From Zymomonas sp. (GTDB taxonomy: Bacteria > Pseudomonadota > Alphaproteobacteria > Sphingomonadales > Sphingomonadaceae): a stretch of 10,000 bases of DNA. Position 1 is the stretch's first letter. Every line of letters begins with the position of its first letter. The DNA is taken from positions 1 to 10,000 of the forward strand of contig NZ_JAIWON010000007.1 of the NCBI RefSeq assembly GCF_020216885.1. The letters are read 5' to 3'. Below the pieces are notes generated by a model, which saw nothing but the letters and a program-made list of their open reading frames with translations, did no database searches and was not told where the DNA came from. The translations under genes were made by a program, and so were the position numbers. Shown here piece by piece: positions 7,339-10,000 of the stretch.

Positions 7339-7353
7339 TTTATCGTTGATAAA
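7339..7353. repeat. Perfect short palindrome TTTATC-GTT-GATAAA
   Basis: Two 6-bp arms with a 3-bp centre form a perfect inverted repeat in the middle of the divergent region. It could be a binding site for a dimeric regulator, but it is about 294 bp from hisC and 258 bp from the regulator gene, and it is A/T rich, so it could also be chance. Confidence 0.35.
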
Positions 7354-7430
7354 ATCGGCAGTTTTACTCTATTGGAAAATACCAAAAAATAAAAAATAAA
7401 GACTTTTTAAACAAAAAAATTAAAGGAAAT

Positions 7431-7473
7431 TTATATTTTTAATTTTTTATTATAAAAAATAAGAAAAATATAA
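7431..7473. repeat. 43-bp imperfect A/T-only palindrome
   Basis: Outer arms TTATATTTTT (7431-7440) and AAAAATATAA (7464-7473) are exact complements over 10 bp. Inner arms at 7442-7450 and 7452-7460 pair over 9 bp around a central T. They are separated by one unpaired base on the left and three on the right. All bases but one are A or T. As DNA it could extrude a cruciform. As RNA it would be a long weak hairpin without the U tail or G/C core of a terminator. Confidence 0.6.
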
Positions 7474-7504
7474 GACAATCAACTAAGTTACGCTATTTTC
7501 TACT

Positions 7505-7535
7505 TTGACCAAAAAGCTGTAAAAATTTTTATAAA
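7505..7535 (+). promoter_or_regulatory. Probable promoter of hisC-tyrC
   Basis: A TTGACC box (7505-7510) and TATAAA (7530-7535) lie 19 bp apart; reading the -10 as TTATAA gives 18. Both hexamers are close to the sigma-70 consensus. Transcription would begin near 7541-7543, leaving a leader of about 105 nt before the hisC ATG. The pick is by eye only. Confidence 0.45.
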
Positions 7536-7537
7536 TT

Positions 7538-7552
7538 CTGATACAAAATCAG
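7538..7552. promoter_or_regulatory. Inverted repeat at the predicted hisC transcription start
   Basis: CTGAT and ATCAG form exact 5-bp arms around ACAAA, starting three bases after the predicted -10 box. A repressor dimer bound here would block initiation, so it is a candidate operator for hisC-tyrC. No regulator can be named. Confidence 0.3.
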
Positions 7553-7646
7553 TCGCTTTTGTTCTAAAATAAAGAAAAGACTATTAAATATCGAGGATAG
7601 CCTTTAACGCGCGCCATTATTATCCGGATTTTATCAAAGAGCTATT

Positions 7647-8756
7647 ATGACTGCAGCACCTGAACTTCGCCCGAAATCTTGGATCGACAGCATTGCGCCT
7701 TACATACCGGGGTCATCAAAGACGCTGGATGGCCGTCCGGCTGTCAAACTGTCGTCTAACGAAAATCCCTTGGGAACTAGCCTGAAGGCAAAAGAAGCCT
7801 ATCGGGAAGCCGTAGACTCTCTTTCGCTGTATCCTGATAGTGGGGCAACCGCCCTGCGTGAGGCTATCGGCGCTTGCTATAATCTTGATCCAGCTCGGAT
7901 TATTCATGGCACCGGATCGGATGAAATCCTGCATTTGGCTGCCGGAGCCTATGCTGGACAAGATGACGAGGTTTTATACCCGCGCTATAGTTTTTCAGTT
8001 TATCCGCTGGCTGCCAGACGCGTAGGCGCGACGCCGGTAGAAGCACCGGACGATGACTATCGTTGTTCTGTTGAGGCCTTGTTAAAGGCTGTCACGCCAC
8101 GAACGCGGGTTGTCTTTATTGCCAATCCGAATAACCCGACGGGAACATGGATTACCCGTGCCGAAGTCGAAAAACTGCATAATGGCCTTCCCCGCAATTG
8201 CTTATTGGTTATTGATCAGGCCTATGCTGAATATCTTGATCCTGAATGTGATGATGGCGCGTTAGCACTCGCCAAAAACACAAAAAATGTGCTGGTGACG
8301 CGGACATTTTCTAAAATTTACGGATTGGCCGCTGAAAGAATTGGCTGGGCTTATGCTTGCCCTGAAATCATTGATGCCCTTAATCGGATACGGGCACCCT
8401 TCAATGTCACGATTGCAGGACAAAAGGCAGCGGTTGCCGCCTTGGAAGATCAGGCATTTATCCAGAACAGCTTCAAACATAACAAAAAATGGCGTGGCTG
8501 GTTTGAAAACCAGATGGCGCTTTTAAGTAATGCTGGCATCCGTGTGATCCCGTCCTCTGCCAATTTTACTTTACTGTTATTTGAAGGCAGCCTGACTGCC
8601 GAAACAGCCTATAAAGTCTTGATGGATCACGGCTATACCACCCGATGGTTGCCGGGACAGCGCCTTCCTCATGCGTTACGTATCACTATCGGTAGTGAAA
8701 AACATATGCAGGATGTCGCCGGTATTTTAACTTCCTTGGTTAGGCAGGCGCTCTAA
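7647..8756 (+). CDS. hisC: Histidinol-phosphate aminotransferase (imidazole acetol-phosphate aminotransferase)
   Basis: A 369-residue PLP-dependent class I/II aminotransferase of the HisC family. It converts imidazole acetol phosphate and glutamate to histidinol phosphate in histidine synthesis. Motifs in order: KLSSNENPLG (34-43), YPDSGATALREAI (62-74), GTGSDEIL (88-95), NPNNPTG (160-166), D190 in VIDQAYAEY, the PLP lysine K223 in TRTFSKIYGLAAERIGW with R231, and LRITIG with substrate-binding R345. Length is normal. The ATG at 7647 has only a modest ribosome site (AAGAG). The tyrC start follows its stop directly. HisC homologues of this subgroup often also transaminate aromatic substrates, which fits the pairing with tyrC, but that activity is inferred here. 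Confidence 0.95.
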   Translation: MTAAPELRPKSWIDSIAPYIPGSSKTLDGRPAVKLSSNENPLGTSLKAKEAYREAVDSLSLYPDSGATALREAIGACYNLDPARIIHGTGSDEILHLAAGAYAGQDDEVLYPRYSFSVYPLAARRVGATPVEAPDDDYRCSVEALLKAVTPRTRVVFIANPNNPTGTWITRAEVEKLHNGLPRNCLLVIDQAYAEYLDPECDDGALALAKNTKNVLVTRTFSKIYGLAAERIGWAYACPEIIDALNRIRAPFNVTIAGQKAAVAALEDQAFIQNSFKHNKKWRGWFENQMALLSNAGIRVIPSSANFTLLLFEGSLTAETAYKVLMDHGYTTRWLPGQRLPHALRITIGSEKHMQDVAGILTSLVRQAL

Positions 8757-9638
8757 GTGACCGTCTTTAAGCATATTGCCATTATCGGATTAGGACTGAT
8801 CGGTTCCTCTGCGGCACGGGCAACAAAAGCCTATTGTCCTGATGTAACGATCAGTCTCTATGACAAAAGCGAATTTGTCCGCGACAGAGCCAGAGCGCTC
8901 AATCTCGGCGATAATGTTACCGATGATATTCAAGATGCGGTTCGTGAGGCGGATCTGGTACTCTTATGCGTGCCAGTCAGGGCAATGGGTGCCGTCGCGG
9001 CAGAGATGGCACCGGCACTAAAAAAAGACGTTATTATCTGCGATACAGGTTCAGTAAAAGTCAGCGTTATAAGAACGCTGCAAGAAAATTTACCCCATCA
9101 CATTATTGTTCCCAGCCATCCTTTGGCGGGAACTGAAAATAACGGCCCCGATGCCGGTTTTGCCGAATTATTCCAAGACCATCCTATTATTTTGACCCCC
9201 GATGCCCATACACCGGCACAGGCTATCGCCTATATCGCCGATTACTGGGAAGAACTCGGCGGGCGCATCAATCTGATGTCGGCTGAACATCACGATCATG
9301 TTTTGGCGCTCACCAGTCATTTGCCTCATGTCATTGCATACCAGCTTATCGGGATGGTATCGGGTTATGAGAAAAAAAGCCGGACACCGATTATGCGATA
9401 TTCGGCAGGAAGCTTTCGGGATGCAACGCGGGTAGCGGCTTCGGAACCCCGTATCTGGCAAGATATTATGCTAGAAAATGCTGCAGCCCTTCTGCCAGTG
9501 CTGGATCATTTTATCGCAGATCTCAAAAAATTGCGGACAGCCATTGCCTCGCAAGATGGGGATTATCTTCTTGAGCATTTCAAGGAATCGCAGAAAGCAC
9601 GTTTAGCCCTAAAAACAGACCACGATATTCACCCTTAA
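8757..9638 (+). CDS. tyrC: Prephenate/arogenate (cyclohexadienyl) dehydrogenase
   Basis: A 293-residue NAD(P)-dependent TyrA-family enzyme that oxidatively decarboxylates prephenate or arogenate in tyrosine synthesis. The N-terminal Rossmann fold shows IIGLGLIGSS (9-18) and an acidic residue, D36 in LYDKS, ending the second strand, which favours NAD over NADP. DTGSVK (96-101), SHPLAGTE with H121 (120-127), the LTSHLPH segment with H188, and SAGSFRDATRVAASEP (216-231) follow the family pattern. No ACT regulatory domain and no chorismate mutase domain is fused, so it is a stand-alone form. It starts with GTG immediately after the hisC TAA, with AGGCAGG inside the hisC end 8 nt upstream, so translation is probably coupled. 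tyrC is the name I recall for the Z. mobilis gene; tyrA would be equally acceptable. Confidence 0.94.
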   Translation: MTVFKHIAIIGLGLIGSSAARATKAYCPDVTISLYDKSEFVRDRARALNLGDNVTDDIQDAVREADLVLLCVPVRAMGAVAAEMAPALKKDVIICDTGSVKVSVIRTLQENLPHHIIVPSHPLAGTENNGPDAGFAELFQDHPIILTPDAHTPAQAIAYIADYWEELGGRINLMSAEHHDHVLALTSHLPHVIAYQLIGMVSGYEKKSRTPIMRYSAGSFRDATRVAASEPRIWQDIMLENAAALLPVLDHFIADLKKLRTAIASQDGDYLLEHFKESQKARLALKTDHDIHP

Positions 9639-9656
9639 AATTTTCTGATATTGTTC

Positions 9657-9686
9657 AGCCGTCAGATATTTTTCTGACGGCTTTTT
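9657..9686 (+). terminator. Rho-independent terminator after tyrC
   Basis: A perfect 10-bp stem, AGCCGTCAGA (9657-9666) with TCTGACGGCT (9673-9682), closes a 6-nt TATTTT loop and runs into TTTTT at 9682-9686. It begins 18 nt after the tyrC stop and ends the hisC-tyrC unit. In the opposite direction the hairpin is followed by GAACAA, not U, so it should work poorly for the converging gene. Confidence 0.93.
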
Positions 9687-10000
9687 ACTGATTAAAGCGA
9701 TTGATCGCCGCATGGACAAGCGCCTCGGCTTCCTTCCGTGGCAATCCGGCTGGTATCACCTCACCAGCTTGGAAATGCACAATACCTGCTTTTTTATTGA
9801 GACCACCGCCCCAGAGCAAACCACTATCAAGTGCAATCGGCACAACAGGTAGATTCAGCATTTTATAGAGACCATAAAATCCGGCACGGATAGGCGGCGC
9901 GTCACCATGCGTTACTCGGGTGCCTTCAGGAAAAAGCAGTAGTGACCGCCTCTGCTCTTTAGCATCCCCCGCAGCCCGTAACATCCGTCTCAAGGCGACA
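9685..10000 (-). CDS. plsC: Lysophospholipid acyltransferase (PlsC/1-acyl-glycerol-3-phosphate acyltransferase type), C-terminal part
   Basis: About 105 codons of the C-terminal half of a PlsC-family acyltransferase; the start, and the HX4D catalytic motif expected upstream, lie outside the window. Visible are the FPEGTR block that binds the glycerol phosphate, and the later block PVVPIALDSGLLW, both family signatures. The likely reaction is acylation of lysophosphatidic acid at the inner membrane in phospholipid synthesis; other lysolipid acyltransferases share these motifs. The open frame continues through the window edge (VALRRMLRAAG), so the TTG at 9993 should not be taken as a start. The gene converges on tyrC, and its TAA stop (9685-9687) sits on the U tract of the tyrC terminator. 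Confidence 0.85.
   Translation of the reverse strand, partial: VALRRMLRAAGDAKEQRRSLLLFPEGTRVTHGDAPPIRAGFYGLYKMLNLPVVPIALDSGLLWGGGLNKKAGIVHFQAGEVIPAGLPRKEAEALVHAAINRFNQ

Larger units (their letters stand above)
7082..7646. other. 565-bp A/T-rich divergent intergenic region (suf regulator / hisC)
   Basis: No gene is supported here. The region is dominated by A and T tracts, for example T7A8 at 7121-7135, which suggests curved and easily melted DNA. A stretch at about 7188-7320 is less A/T-rich and contains short hairpins: TCAGCTGA at 7224-7231, AGCCT/AGGCT at 7274-7293 and GTGGC/GCCAC at 7299-7320. Further right lie a perfect palindrome at 7339-7353, a 43-bp imperfect A/T palindrome at 7431-7473, and the hisC promoter area from 7505. 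The length is unusual compared with the tight packing on either side. It may hold a small RNA or several operators, but only the elements listed separately can be pointed to. Confidence 0.8.

Noticed and set aside
7407..7423. CtrA-type site TTAA-N7-TTAA
   Set aside because: The two TTAA motifs are nine bases apart, not seven, and are expected by chance in such A/T-rich DNA.
1..10000. Mobile element, phage, CRISPR array or defence system
   Set aside because: No transposase, integrase, direct-repeat array, tRNA attachment site or defence domain was seen. All genes are core metabolism or iron-sulfur assembly.

Overview
The window reads as ordinary chromosomal DNA of an alphaproteobacterium, most likely a sphingomonad relative close to Zymomonas mobilis. 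Three things point there: the order of the SUF iron-sulfur genes with an Rrf2 regulator at the front and a DUF59 gene (sufT) between sufS and the A-type carrier; a histidinol-phosphate aminotransferase gene abutting a cyclohexadienyl (prephenate/arogenate) dehydrogenase gene, an arrangement I recall for Z. mobilis; and moderate-GC genes separated by very A/T-rich intergenic DNA. The species call is inference from memory and was not checked against a database.

Layout: (1) 1-464, minus, the N-terminal half of dapD (lysine/diaminopimelate synthesis), cut by the window edge. (2) 498-1166, minus, a HAD-family pyrimidine-5'-nucleotidase-like phosphatase just upstream of dapD. (3) 1292-7081, minus, a complete seven-gene SUF operon, transcribed as Rrf2 regulator, sufB, sufC, sufD, sufS, sufT, A-type carrier. 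Its genes are packed tightly: TAATG at regulator/sufB, 14 nt at sufB/sufC, then three consecutive ATGA overlaps (sufC/sufD, sufD/sufS, sufS/sufT). (4) 7082-7646, a 565-bp, extremely A/T-rich divergent intergenic region holding the promoters for suf (leftward) and hisC (rightward), plus several palindromes. (5) 7647-9638, plus, hisC-tyrC with no gap, closed by a clear intrinsic terminator at 9657-9686. (6) 9685-10000, minus, the C-terminal part of a PlsC-type acyltransferase, converging on tyrC.

How it works together: SufB, SufC and SufD form the scaffold/ATPase complex, SufS supplies sulfur from cysteine, SufT and the A-type carrier act in cluster maturation and delivery, and the Rrf2 protein, with three conserved-type cysteines, probably senses cluster status and controls the operon. 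HisC provides the transamination step of histidine synthesis and possibly of aromatic amino acids, which would explain its coupling to TyrC.

I do not see a defence island, mobile element, CRISPR array, tRNA or rRNA, and I see no new multi-gene system. The signals most worth a second look are non-coding: an IscR type-1-like operator upstream of the suf regulator, a run of nine G inside the regulator gene, a 43-bp A/T palindrome in the divergent region, and a sequence after the last suf gene that is complementary to the ribosome binding site of the next gene. Two start codons (sufS and the regulator) should be placed downstream of the longest open frames.
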